Assembly (NCBI GenBank): GCA_022661535.1
Contig: JAKULF010000004.1
Location: 4,526,001 to 4,590,000, forward strand
Length of the DNA stretch: 64,000 nt
Direction: 5' to 3'
DNA from: Eutypa lata
Lineage: Eukaryota > Ascomycota > Sordariomycetes > Xylariales > Diatrypaceae
Shown: piece after piece, positions 36,401 to 47,558 of the stretch
Layout of the letters: every line of letters begins with the position of its first letter
Position numbering within the stretch: the stretch's first letter is position 1
The notes under the pieces: generated by a model
Told to the model about the DNA's origin: nothing
What the model saw: the letters and a program-made list of their open reading frames with translations, nothing else
The model's database searches: none
Position numbers and translations under genes: made by a program

Positions 36401-38034
36401 TATCAAGGTGTCTCACCCCGATGATTGGGTCAGCAATCATGGTGGCTGCGATTTACCTTGTAAGGAGGTTCTTCCTTGCGGACATGCCTGCGGGCGTCGA
36501 TGCCACCCGTAAGTTCCACTCCTCATTTCATCTGATGTTTGTCTTTTTCATCCGAAGTTTTCTGTCATTTCGTCTCATCCTTCCCGGATTGTTTACCTAC
36601 TCATAAAAGTTTACCTCATTGCTAACTCTTTCTCTAAATAGTATGAGCCACGACCGTCTGGTATGCCAAGCACCATGTGAGCGCCAGCTTCGCTGTGGTC
36701 ACCGCTGCGAGCAAGTTTGTGGCCAGAACTGCTACTGTCAATGTCCCGGGTTCACTGGTGCTTATCCTAACGACGAATTCGGTATTCTCGACAGCTCGGA
36801 CCAGGAATCATATAGCGTAGTAGGACGTAGCCGAGCAAGAGTTCCTACTCATCCTCCCCGGGCCACTAGAGCGGGCCATCGCGGCGGACGAATGACGTTT
36901 CGAGGTGGAAGGGGTGGATTTGGAAATCATCATGGTGGTGACCTTCATCGGAACCCTAACCTTTCCATCAACGCTGGTTCAAATGCCCTTTCCACGAGAC
37001 AAGGGAACTGGAACGCATATAATGCGCGTCGAGATGATGCTAGTGCACTCCGACAAAGAGCCCAACAGCACACCACAGAACCGACCAATCTCATTGACTT
37101 CGACGAAGAAGCGTCAACTAGTCCAGAAAAAGATGGCGGCCCTGTTGTCAAAGAGACTTTCCGCCCCGTGACTTTAACGACCCACGGTAAGCGCACAGTT
37201 GGAGAAGGCATCATATCTTCGAGCAGTGGAGCATCTTCTCCAGAGAAACAGAATTCCACTCAGAAAGATACGACGCGCCTAGCCCAATACCCCCAATACC
37301 GCAAGGCTAGTATGTCAGCTGCAGCTCCAGCACTCCCCCGCGGGCTTCGACTCGACCCTGCTTCGAACCCTACGCAAAGTTCTAGCGATCAGATTCATCA
37401 GAAACTCCTATCTGCTTCCCACACCATCCAGGAAAACTTGATTACTTTTACCGATGCACACGAGGGCCACCGTAGTCCAGCAACATCTACCCTCGGCCAG
37501 GTCACTCATTTACCACACCATGGCAACTTGAATGAAGCAGGATCTACGGTTCCCCGTGATACCTCGATATCAATGCAAACCACTACAGGTCATGACAAGT
37601 CTGTGCCCGGAATGCGGCCTAATCCCGGTGTAGCACAACGAGATCTTTCGCTTTCTGGCCTTCGACTCTCTACCGACATGGACGGAGCGAATTCTCGTAA
37701 CCAACAGGGTCATCAACATGGCTTACCAGTAGGTAACGAAGTTCAGATGCGGCCTGTCGAATCCGCGAAGGGAACTTTCTCTTCCCTAGAGAACTCCCCA
37801 CGCGAAACCGACCGCCGAAGCAGTTTCGGACATTCCACCCATGACAACTATACGACTCAGGCTACTAAGCAATTATTGCCCCAAGCCAGACCACGCAAAC
37901 TCCAACAACCTCTAATAGATTCTACCTCTTACGATCAATCTTGTCAATCGAATCGGGAGTCCGTGCGACCAATGCTCGCCAGCAACAGTGACGCAGACAA
38001 GATCGGCAACTCCGAGACGCTTCTCGATCTCTGA
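33402..38034 (+). CDS. sad-3: SF1 RNA helicase with NFX1-type zinc finger (SAD-3/Hrr1/ZNFX1-like)
   Basis: Exons 33402-33446, 33503-34210, 34281-36508 and 36642-38034 sum to 4,374 nt, giving 1,457 residues in frame. The core is a UPF1-like superfamily 1 helicase: Walker A GPPGTGKT (about 344-351), the DEAA-type box as LIEEAAE, VGDHQQLRP, LNMQRRM, VDSYQGEENDIIILSLVRSN and SRARRGFYIFGN. Two Cys/His groups follow, CDLPCKEVLPCGHACGRRCHP-like and CQAPCERQLRCGHRCEQVC, of NFX1 type, then a long Ser/Gln/Arg-rich tail without motifs. This is the architecture of S. pombe Hrr1 (RNAi heterochromatin), Neurospora SAD-3 (meiotic silencing by unpaired DNA) and animal ZNFX1. Function is by family; the last three introns' sites are clean. 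The short first exon is supported by splice sites and frame. Confidence 0.88.
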
Positions 38035-39133
38035 GCCTTTTCTGACCTCAACAAACTAACTGCACACCAGCCAATACGAACACTTGCATCATCACAACCG
38101 ACAATGAACCTCCAATCATCCCGTCATAATCCATCAACCTTGAACCGGCTCAAGAATCAAGATGCAGCATACAACTTCTAGCATACCATCTAGACCCAAA
38201 TACCAAGACAATTGACACAGGTGTATTTCTCAGCCCTGCTCAAACAGTCGACAGTGCTCGTTATCTAGGTCGTTTCCACTATCAGAGTAAACAACGATTC
38301 TGACAATTGAACTATCCCGAGGAGCTTAGGTCTTCCACACTCTCTCCCGGATACTCTCTATGCACTACGTCGAGATACACTCGTGGCTTTTGTGCTCTGC
38401 ACTATAATCCAGTTAAAAAGAAGAAAAAGATATGTCTACCGTTTCTATATTGGAATGAAGGAAAGTCGGATGCAAGGAACCCCGACGAATCAATGCTCGT
38501 TCTCATCTCACGCCGTATTTTCTAACAGTGGAAACGGGACACCCGAAGAACTCGCGTGAGTGATTCATTTATACCTGGAATTAATACTTGGCTGTACCAG
38601 GAAATAGTATTTCATGTCTTCATAGTTTACTTTCTGCCCTCACAAACCCCACTATTGGCCGGGACAGAGCTAGACTTTGGCATTGTATTTAGTATGTTAT
38701 AGATGTGGATAGGACACATCTGGCTTTAGGTCTATGGTCTAATTATAGATAGACCGAATTAATAATATTTGCTCCGTATTGCTGAGACTTTGGCTTCTTG
38801 GCTGGTGCTGGACTGAGAGAACGCAGTTAGAGATGTTACAAACCTACCTAGGTAGTTTTGATGCTAACTGTCTAATGTGACTTACGAATAAAGTAGAGTA
38901 CAATCAGTTCCTATCTCGAAACATCCAACGATTATTATATATAGTGGCATTACTATGTATGTCTCCAGTTCACAATATTGATCTTATAGCCTATGTGCGA
39001 CCTACGTAAGTAGTTAGGACGACCCCTATTAGTTCAAACCGAAATATCCTCATAGGGAAGGTAGTAAGACAAGGATTAATACCTGGGGTGTTAAGAACAA
39101 GAGTACGTACATAGGCACGCATCATATTATCAT
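38035..39133. other. Region downstream of the helicase
   Basis: It holds the helicase 3' UTR. A CCTACCTAGGTAG palindrome is present at about 38845-38860. I see no gene. Confidence 0.4.
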
Positions 39134-39313
39134 ATGTTATCATTGCAGAGGTCATCAATTGCCATCACGGCCAACGTCGGTGGAAGCCAAGAGCAATCTG
39201 AAGGTCTCCTAGCTGGTGTGCGAGTAGATGATCGGGTACAGCTGTCCGGCGTATTTCAAGAGGCTATTAGGGAGGGAGAAGAGGATTCAAATGCGGTTAG
39301 GGCTGAGAAATGA
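39134..39313 (+). CDS. Possible small ORF (59 aa), hypothetical
   Basis: From the ATG at 39134 one frame is open for 59 codons and reads MLSLQRSSIAITANVGGSQE and on to a TGA at 39313. The composition looks protein-like (acidic C-terminal half, QEAIREGEEDS), but there is no recognised motif, the opposite strand is also nearly open, and a ttgcag just before AGG could equally be a splice acceptor. It may be chance or a fragment. Confidence 0.18.
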   Translation: MLSLQRSSIAITANVGGSQEQSEGLLAGVRVDDRVQLSGVFQEAIREGEEDSNAVRAEK

Positions 39314-39339
39314 TGTTCTAAAGTTTGTCGAGATCTCAC

Positions 39340-40265
39340 TAGACTCTGCCTAGGTCTTCTTGCCCCCCCCCCTGATTCCCCCCTGGCACTTGGTTACACC
39401 GCTGTATTTGTCACAGGACTCGCCGTCATCCTAGCGGGATTGGGTGATAAAACATATATCTGCGAATCATTAGCACCATCGGCGGCTTCTACACTGTTCC
39501 AACTATAAGTCGTGATCGGAAAGTTAGTTAGTTAGTTACATTGCTGATCCTCACTTTCCGAAGTCCACCACCATTGACGGTACAGCTATGTACTACCGCA
39601 GCTCCAGATCAACTTCCCATATTAATCGGTAACGTGCGTATAAATCACTGATATGAATAGTGCCTCCTAGGCTATTGAACTGGAAGATCTTGTTTGTCCG
39701 AAGCCCGAGAGACACCGCCCCCGAATGACGTAGGAATCCTCTTTCCGTTTTCTGGAAGGGTTGCGGTGCCTTCGCGGACGTCAGCCCACTATATGTGTTG
39801 TAGTGTACTTCAGTTTAGGTCAACATAGACAACTACATATTAAGAATGGACTTCATTGTGTTTAAAGGAGCATGCTAGGTCCCCCGAAGATGGATTCACT
39901 CACCCTCCTTGAGTCGCACCTATTATGACGTTGGAGATAGTTGCGTCATCCTCCAGGACGAACGTAGCAGTGTCTTCCTCGGCCTCATTCTCATTGGCAG
40001 GCATCCGCTGCACCTAGGGTGTTAACGTGTCAGGCGTGTCTCTTCTAAGTACCGGGAATGTCTAATGTACGGTTGATCTCCCATCTTAGCATGTCGCCAC
40101 TGAAATATCCGGACTCGACACTTGCCGTCTGAGTCTAGGTGACACCCGAAGATAGCAGCGGAAGGTTGGTAGTGCCAGGGTCGTCTTAGCTGTTGCTACT
40201 GTTGTTTTGGTATAGCTTAGAACAGAAGCAGCTGAAGGAAATTTGAGGATCGTGATGGACTTCAT
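39340..40265 (-). pseudogene. Decayed PL3-family pectate lyase
   Basis: Reading the minus strand, blocks of a family PL3 pectate lyase (secreted, Ca-dependent cleavage of pectate) appear in the correct order but in different frames. A signal-like N-terminus starts at 40265 (MKSITILKFPSAASVLSYTK). The block ending FVLEDDATISNVIIGATQGG lies at about 40004-39904 and is followed by a GTGAGT donor. Next come FGGGVSRASDK (about 39750-39700), then after a 4-nt insertion IFQFNSLGGTIHISDLYA, then LIWSCGST, then GGLRKVRISNVT, and finally SCDKYSGVTKCQGG near 39380. At least three frame changes and a TAG within the N-terminal part rule out an intact product. SNVIIG and the DKI-QFN-GGT order are diagnostic for PL3. 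The exact limits are approximate. Confidence 0.7.
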
Positions 40266-41089
40266 AGGGATGTGGTTCTTGATGTCGCTATGATTCAAGT
40301 TAGTTATTGGCTAGAGGCCATGCCGTATTTCATATCGTATGGTCGATAGGGGGAAGCAAATGCTGCGGAACCCTGTTATGATGTTCCTACTTTTAACCAA
40401 TTATTAATATTTCGCTTTAGTTCATAAGGGCGCAGGAAGAGTCTCGTTGAGCAAGAGACCAGTATGCTAGATTCCGCGAGTAAAACCCCTTAATTTAGTT
40501 GCTGGCAGTGCTATGCTGCTAGTCTTACTTAGATGTTTCTATTGGTAGTACCATGGTATTCACATAGAAGCTGGATCTAACAGCCAATGCCATCTCCAAT
40601 GTTTGATAGTTTGATTCTAATATTCCACATACGTTTAAACTATGTCCTCCTAAATACATCTTCAGGACCTCTGTAGGTCCACCACAGTATGATACCAGGA
40701 GTAACTTGTCAAAGCTGTCCCTTGCATCATACTACTACGTGTGAAAGTAGGCAGTGCTAACTTAGCATCACTCTCTCCGAATTGAGCGAGCACGTCGGGG
40801 AAACAAGGCTTGTCCTATCTCTAACCAATCTCCCTGTATGCCCAAGCTCCTGTTGAAGCCATTCTTGATTCGTCTTTGGTTGGCTGAAGGGCGGGCCGTA
40901 TACCCTATTCACACTGACAGTCTCAGGGCTGTGGGAGGGGCAACTGGATATCTGATCACTAGGCGCATGGTCGTTCTTGCTATGACTCTGATTGTTGCAC
41001 TGTGTTAAGCAGCTCGACCTCCCTGGTCGACTTCGCATGCTACATCCCGGCCAAGATATAGTGAATACCTAGATAAGTAAGAGATCCTA
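40266..41089. other. Intergenic region
   Basis: No gene is seen. It separates the pectate lyase relic from the 3' end of the SRR1-domain gene. Confidence 0.4.
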
Positions 41090-41982
41090 TCAAGTTTCTT
41101 CCGGTTTCCGCCAGTGAATACTGGTACTCGAGAAGGTGGTGAAACCGTCGTCCTCGGGAAATTGAACCTTATCACATTGGCGATCAAGCTCCTCCATCCG
41201 CGCCCAGTCTAGACCATCAGTGTCATGATACCTAGTAGTATGTCAACCAAGTACGGAACACGTAAAGTAATGGAAGGTAGCCTAAGTAGCCACCGTCATG
41301 GCTTGACTTCTCACACTCACTCTTCCCAAACGTTGAGTCCTGTCCCGATGAAGACAGCAGGTACAGACCTAGAGATAGCCTCGCTATAGATGTCTCGATA
41401 CAGATGTATACCGAAGACCAACGTTTCCCGGTCGACCATCTCGAAACCCCGCGGGGATTCTACCACCTCGTGTCCAAGACTCCTTACGAAATCCCTATCA
41501 CTTGCTGTGAAGAGGGGTTCTTGGAAGAAGCACTGAATAGTAGATGGTTCGCCTTGACTTTGAAAGCTGGCTACGATAGACAGAAAGGCAGCGAGCTGAA
41601 CATGGGCTCTCCGCTTAACTTCCCATGCGCCATCTTCCGGATCGAAGGAGCCGATACCGAGACAGACTGCGCGGGTAACTTTGGGCTTACTTGAGTTCGA
41701 CGCCATCACGAGATCCTTGAGCCGTCGTAGACAGGTGGATTCTCGCCACTGGTTCTCGAGCCGGTCGTGGTCCTTCTGTATGTCCGACACGGAGAGGTGG
41801 GCGGCGGCGGCTGTATTATCCGGCCTTGTCACCGGAGGCGGCGGTGCCTTGAGCTGGGATTTCTTACCCGCATTGCGATGGCGGGGTTGCTGCTTTCGGC
41901 GGACTTGGGTCCACTCCTGCTGCTGCTGCTGCTGCTGTTGCGGTTCTGGCTGCTGGATATCGGGATGGGCTGTTGCTGCCAT
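41090..41982 (-). CDS. SRR1-domain protein (267 aa)
   Basis: Exon 1 is 41982-41321 and exon 2 is 41231-41090, joined across an 89-nt intron (GTGAGT...ACTAG) that restores LNVWEEYHDTDGLDWARME. The protein has a Gln-rich N-terminus (eight consecutive Gln from a CTG/CAG tract near 41922-41940), a basic linker and then an SRR1 domain: RAVCLGIGSFDP, AAFLSIVA, FQEPLFTASDRDFVRSLGHE, TLVFGIHLYRDIY and PAVFIGTGLNVWE. SRR1 proteins act in circadian and light responses in plants and in heme regulation in yeast and mouse, but their biochemistry is unclear. I chose the start at 41982 for its strong context (accATGG); an in-frame ATG at 42018 would add 12 residues. Confidence 0.82.
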
Positions 41983-42018
41983 GGTAGGCCAATATGAAGA
42001 CTTGTATAGCTTAGTCAT

Positions 42019-44594
42019 GTGTAGAGTTAGCTGATATAATAATTATCACGGGTCGGTCGAATATCAATATGCTTCGTTCTCTTACGTATCGATTCTGGAA
42101 TTTTAAGCGGGTCTAACTAGAGGCTAGCTGTAGGTACATACTTACCTAGAGTTAGCGATCTTGATGAGCGCTATGGAGATAACTACTCGGGTGTTTAGTT
42201 ATTAACTACATAACTAACTAACTCCTCTAGATAGTTAAGCATGCATCAAGTAATCGGTGCCTTTTATGTATCGGATCAGGCTATGTATGTACCTAATGTT
42301 GGTGTTACTGCGCATCCTGGCTGGCATCTTCTGCCGGGTCATCGCATCGTCCAATTCGATTACAATTTATCAATTCTGCCGTTGTGTTGCAGCTGCAATC
42401 AATGCAATACTACCCGTAGTGTTTCTATTCATAGACGTTACTTTTTGTGTGACGTAGAGTTCCCCCGATTTTGCGTTTATCATCGCTTTTGATGTCTTGC
42501 GATTTACTTCCTAGTTGTCGTGATAATCAATTCATCAACCATCGACTAAACGTTAATATTGTACATGATGTAGTTAGTCACTGCCGGGTGAAGACAACAC
42601 AGCACACGATGATGTTCTGCCTCTGCCTTCTCCAAACACTTCTTCAGCTTGGATCCATAGGAACAGGGTTTGAATTTCTTGTCGAGGCTCTGAATTCAAG
42701 GCTGCATGAATGGCCCCCGATTTGAAGGAACCGAATGGACTACTGTAAGATATGCAACCCTCATCATGTCCAGGGGCGTTTATACATGATGCAGTTGGTT
42801 CGCTATTTCTGTTGGGGCCACCGCATGTTCGTTCATCTTTACCATGTAGCTCTAAGTATGCACCACGTTCACATACTGCCGTATCACTTTGCTTAACCCA
42901 ATGCTCGGTTTCGTGTGGATGCGATCGTTCTCTTCTAATTGCAGCTGCAAAGAATACCACTTACCTACATGCCTTCACATTACATGTACATAGAAACATA
43001 TGTAGAAACATAGAACATACCCAGGTTACATCAGTTATGTACCTAATGCATGTGGTGGTACCATTAGGAATCACCCAGCGCTTATGATTTCTAGCGTCGC
43101 TGTCGATGTCGCTGTCTGTTACTATCGTTAGGTGCATCGCTAACATTCAATACGACCAAAATCCCCACAATCATACTATCATGAAGCAACGAACTATCGT
43201 CACGGCACCCGCCGATGAGATCTAATTTCCTCTTCGCCTGTAACTACCTAAGCCCCCAATTGTTAAAACTGAATGACCGGGAAATCATCCTAATATCTAC
43301 AAGGAGGTATGCATGTAGTTATGTGGCGCTGGCTGGCCGCTTCGAAAAGCTTCAATCCATTCATCGAATCCTTCCCGTCCAAGCCCGTCCTTCTCATCTA
43401 TGTAGCTCTATGTAACTACATACATATCCTCCATCCTGCTCCATCCCAGATTCGGAAATGGGGTCCCAAAAGACCCAATCTTGGTTCCCGTTCAAACCCA
43501 CCAGATTGGCGGCTTACGGTTGCATTAGTATGACCCGAATGGGAACCCTCGGCGCTTAAAACAATGCTGGCTACCCTGTCACTCGTGCCCCATATGCCGT
43601 ACCACCCACTCGCCGTCTTCGAGCCAAGCCGCCCTTACGCAGTGATCCCGGGGCCTGACTACCCGTTCCCTCGACGCCATTGGCTGCCCATCAGCAAATC
43701 ATCGCCGTTGGCACATCTTCGCAGCGTGTCGCTGAACACTGCGTCGTCACTTGTGATTGGCTGTAATAGAAACAATCGACAGGGGTTGCAGGAGACGGGC
43801 AGAACGGGGGAGGGACGGACCCCAATCGGCTGCACCCTCGCGCACATCATCCAGCCATTCTCACTGGTCCGTAAAGCCGCCCATATTGACCACCCCCCCT
43901 GCCACCCCATGTCTGCAGCACTGTCGGAGCGGGGAGAAGAAGAAGTGAGTGAGAGGAGAGAGGGAAAGATGCTTGTTCTACCCTCTCCCGGCCACTGGGA
44001 TGAAAGTACACCATTATTGGCTATGCACGACTTATTGGTTGGTTGGTTGGTTGGCGAAGATCCGGCCATACTAATAACATGGCTGCTCCCGCCCTGCAAG
44101 CAACCCTCTCTCTCTTTGCGCCCTTTCTCTCTTTTTCTGATTGTCGTGTTTAATAAAACTATTATACCTTAGCTGAAAGAAAGAAAGCATCATATCGGAT
44201 TCCAGTCTAGTGAGATCTTGGTTGTGGATGATATATATACATTCCGAAGTATTGTGTCGACGAACCCATCCTTACCTTCATAAGACGGTAACAAGAGAGA
44301 TATCCAACCAACCAACCGGATTTGGGAGGTTTAGCAAGTGCGACAGACAGAGGTACTTGAGTGGTGAAATCGTGGAAAACGGTACTGGCTCCAGCAGCGT
44401 CGCATTGAGCAGTTCACTCTATCGAGAGTCCCCTTGCGTGTTTGATTGAAGAGAAGAATCCGTTGGGAAAAGGGTCGAAACAGAGCAAACCAGCCAACCG
44501 TGGCTACGTGCGCTATTCTTAATATACCAAGTTGTCACCGGTGACAACTAACACACCTCAAATCACACACATACACAATATACACACAAGCAAA
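42019..44594. other. Divergent intergenic region
   Basis: It separates the minus-strand SRR1 gene from the plus-strand BIM1-like gene and so should carry both promoters. Overlapping frames at 43564-44172 (plus) and 43659-44099 (minus) have no family motif. Several GGTTGGTTGG repeats (an inverted CCAAC run) lie at about 44036-44055, and one TTTGCTC core on the minus strand lies at 44483-44489. Confidence 0.45.
44483..44489 (-). promoter_or_regulatory. Possible copper-response core (TTTGCTC)
   Basis: GAGCAAA on the plus strand is TTTGCTC on the minus strand, the core of the Mac1/Cuf1-type copper-starvation element, about 105 bp before the BIM1-like start. A single 7-mer is weak evidence and could be chance. 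Confidence 0.15.
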
Positions 44595-45646
44595 ATGCTC
44601 TCCTCAATAATTCTGACGGTAGCCGTCACGACGCTGGCAGCGGCGCATACCATCATCACATATCCCGGCTGGCGGGGAGACAACCTCATCACAAATGACA
44701 GCTTCCCATATGGCATGCAGTGGATGTATCCATGTGAGTTTCTAACCCTATCTACACACGTCCATCCCTATCTACCCCAACAGACAGACAGACAGACAGA
44801 GATAGCCATGACCAAAAATGACGATCATGGCAACCAACATCTGTCTGATTACCAACCCAGCCCCATGCCAAGTTTACATGCTGACTCTCTTAAAACTATC
44901 AGGCGGCGGAATAGGCACCACAACCAACAGGACCTACTGGCCGACGACCGGCGGCGCCATCGCATTCCAGCCGGGATGGTTCCAGGGCCACCAGACGGCC
45001 TTCCTCTACGTCAACCTGGGCTTCGGCACCGACGGACCCGACAACGGTCCCATGAACATGTCCAACCCCATGGTCGCGCCCTTCCAGCTGCTCGGCCCGT
45101 CCAAGAACCCCTACCCCGGTACCATCTGCCTCCCGCAGGTCCCGCTGCCCACCGGCGCCGTCGTCAAGGCTGGCGATTTGGCTACCATCCAGGTTGTGGA
45201 ACTTGCTGCGCATGGGGCTTCGTTGTTTTCGGTAAGCTCTTTTTCCTCCCTCGCCTTCTCTTGTTAGACATGTTCATTACTCTCCCCCACATTGGTATTT
45301 GTTCAGTAGAATAGTGGATTCCCCGCAAATCTCCGCCCTTCCTGTTCTTGATAATATAAACCCAACGATGGTCTAACACCACGTTTTCCTACAGTGCGTA
45401 GACATCGAGTTTGCCGAGCCCGGCGACCCGAAGATCGCCGAGGTCAACAAGACCAACTGCTTCAACAGCACGGACCTGGGCTTCGCCGAGCTCTACACCA
45501 TCACGACCAAGGCGATAGGCGACACGGCCAACTCGACCAGCGGTGCGAACCCGTCCGGCCTCTGGCGGCGGAGTAGCAGTAGTTCTGCCTGGAGCTGGGT
45601 CGGTTACTTGCCTATGGTTGCGGGCGGTTTGTGGCTTCTCTCGTGA
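44595..45646 (+). CDS. X325/BIM1-like copper protein, GPI-anchored
   Basis: Exons 44595-44733, 44903-45231 and 45395-45646 total 720 nt, giving 239 residues. A signal peptide of 17 residues (MLSSIILTVAVTTLAAA) is followed by His18, the mature N-terminus HTIITYPGWRGDNL, which is the hallmark of LPMO-like X325 proteins that bind copper through a histidine brace. The phrases MYPCGGG, RTYWPTTGG and NLGFGTDGPDN and the paired cysteines fit Cryptococcus Bim1 and relatives, which bring in copper or act at the cell wall rather than cutting polysaccharides. A Ser-rich C-terminus ending in a hydrophobic stretch (WVGYLPMVAGGLWLLS) suggests a GPI anchor. Intron 1 contains a (CAGA)n run at about 44781-44801. 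Confidence 0.87.
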
Positions 45647-47558
45647 AGTGGATGAGCTTGTTCTTTCTAGCTTTTGGCTAGGCGAATAGAAAGTGGTATG
45701 CAGATGGAGAAAGACGGGGACGGGAACTTCCTCTCTCCTCTGACTTACGCGGAATCTCTTTCCATGAGGTGCTAAAACCCGGTGATGGGTGGTGGGTGAT
45801 GTTTGGCGGTAGTGATGGTTATGCCAACTCGGAGATATCCATTTACTACCTACTTGTATAAATCATCTGATTTTTAGGGACGTTGGGGCGGCGTATCAGG
45901 CGTGTCGGAGTTTTTTGGGGGAATGAATGGCCTCGAAGCTAATCTTTATATATCCATTTTATTGGTCTCAGGTTGTCGTCGCGGTTTCTACGGAACGCGT
46001 ACACCTTTTTTAGGGGGGGGGACATGCCGTAATTAGGACATCTGTCTCTATCTACCTAGTTCACATATCGAATAGGGTGGTGGTATTACTTACTGTATAT
46101 ACGTACCCCTTGCTCTACTTGCTTGGATAGCTTGCGTTAGTGTAGCATATCGAAGCCGTATTGATTCGAAATGGAATAAACTAGATCTTCATCTCTGTGA
46201 CTTGGGAATAATCGGTGGTGCTTACTCATCTGACGATCAAGTTATGACGGTACGGAATGGGGCAGTTCTAGCTGCCTCACTAGGGGAATGGCAGTAATGG
46301 GTTCTGTATGTCTTCACGATCGTTCCATTCTCGAGAAATCAAGACGTAATGTTCCCGGGAATATCCTCACCCAGACTGCGACCACCAACTCCACGTTCCC
46401 TACTCTTCGAATCACCAACCATGACACAAGAAGAGATTCCGATCTAGATCTGGCATAAAGCCACTACACAACCAACTGCCTACCTAGTCTAGGTAGTTCG
46501 TCCCTAATTCGCCTCCTCTCCCCTGCATTGACTACTACCCCCCTGTCTCGGCTCCGAGGGGTAAGTAAGTAGCGCGCAGCAGATTGCCGCCTTGCCAGAC
46601 CGTCACATATGTAGTCACATACCTACCGAGTATACGGCGGTAGATGCAACTCAGATGCCACCATTAACCACTAGGGCTACGTACTTACCGATCGATTCGT
46701 TTATTTATTTCTAACCGGCATTGGCTTCATCCATTACGTTGGTCGTTTGGTATTCCCTATATCTGCTTATACAGGTATTACTTAACGTAGGTACAATACC
46801 TGTCTCATGAATACACCAATGAAAAGAGCGTATCTACTCCATATGTAGTGAACAGCTAACCTATCTAGATGGGGTGGCACTTCACTTGATTCCAGAAGTA
46901 TGTTACGTACGGATCTCCCTCGTTCAATAGAACTCATTGTACTTTCTCTGATCTACGTATTAGGAGAGTTGATGAACCGAAAGGGTAAGCAAACAGAAAT
47001 TAATCATGGGCTCGTCGACGCGCCCTTGATCTCGGTCACGTAGTAACTATGTATATATAAGAATATCCGCTAGAACCCCTTCCCGATGAGAAGGAAACAG
47101 AGAGGGGGCATTTCCGGTGTGTTGTTTACTTGTCACGCTTCATATATTAAGTTGAATCGACACATACCTGTATAGTTGTACCTATGCTTTGGGAGTGGAT
47201 GCACGGTTCTAGCACGGAGAGGGATCATGTAGGTAATCCAACAACCCACACCTAATTAACATAAACTTCTCTCCCCTGAACAGGCAGATCGACAACTCCA
47301 TCTCCCCCAACTTGGATGTACAACATGTCACAGTTGCAGCTGTAGAGTGAGAGACACGTAGGATGAGGGATCATGACCATATCTCATTATTATCTTTTCT
47401 CTATCTCTCCCCCCTTCACTCTATAGGATATCTGCACAAGCAAGCAAGCAAACCATGCATGTCCCAATGTAATCGTAGTCCTACTATGTACGTATGGTCA
47501 GACAGACAACCAACCCTTTTACCACTATCCCCCTTCACACACACGCACACTCCTCAAA
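45647..47558. other. Convergent intergenic region
   Basis: It lies between the 3' ends of the BIM1-like and Doa1 genes. A palindromic CCTACCTAGTCTAGGTAG is at about 46480-46499. I see no gene in 1.9 kb. Confidence 0.45.

Noticed and set aside
43564..44172. 202-aa ORF upstream of the BIM1-like gene
   Set aside because: The opposite strand is equally open, composition is promoter-like with CCAAC repeats and no family motif is present.
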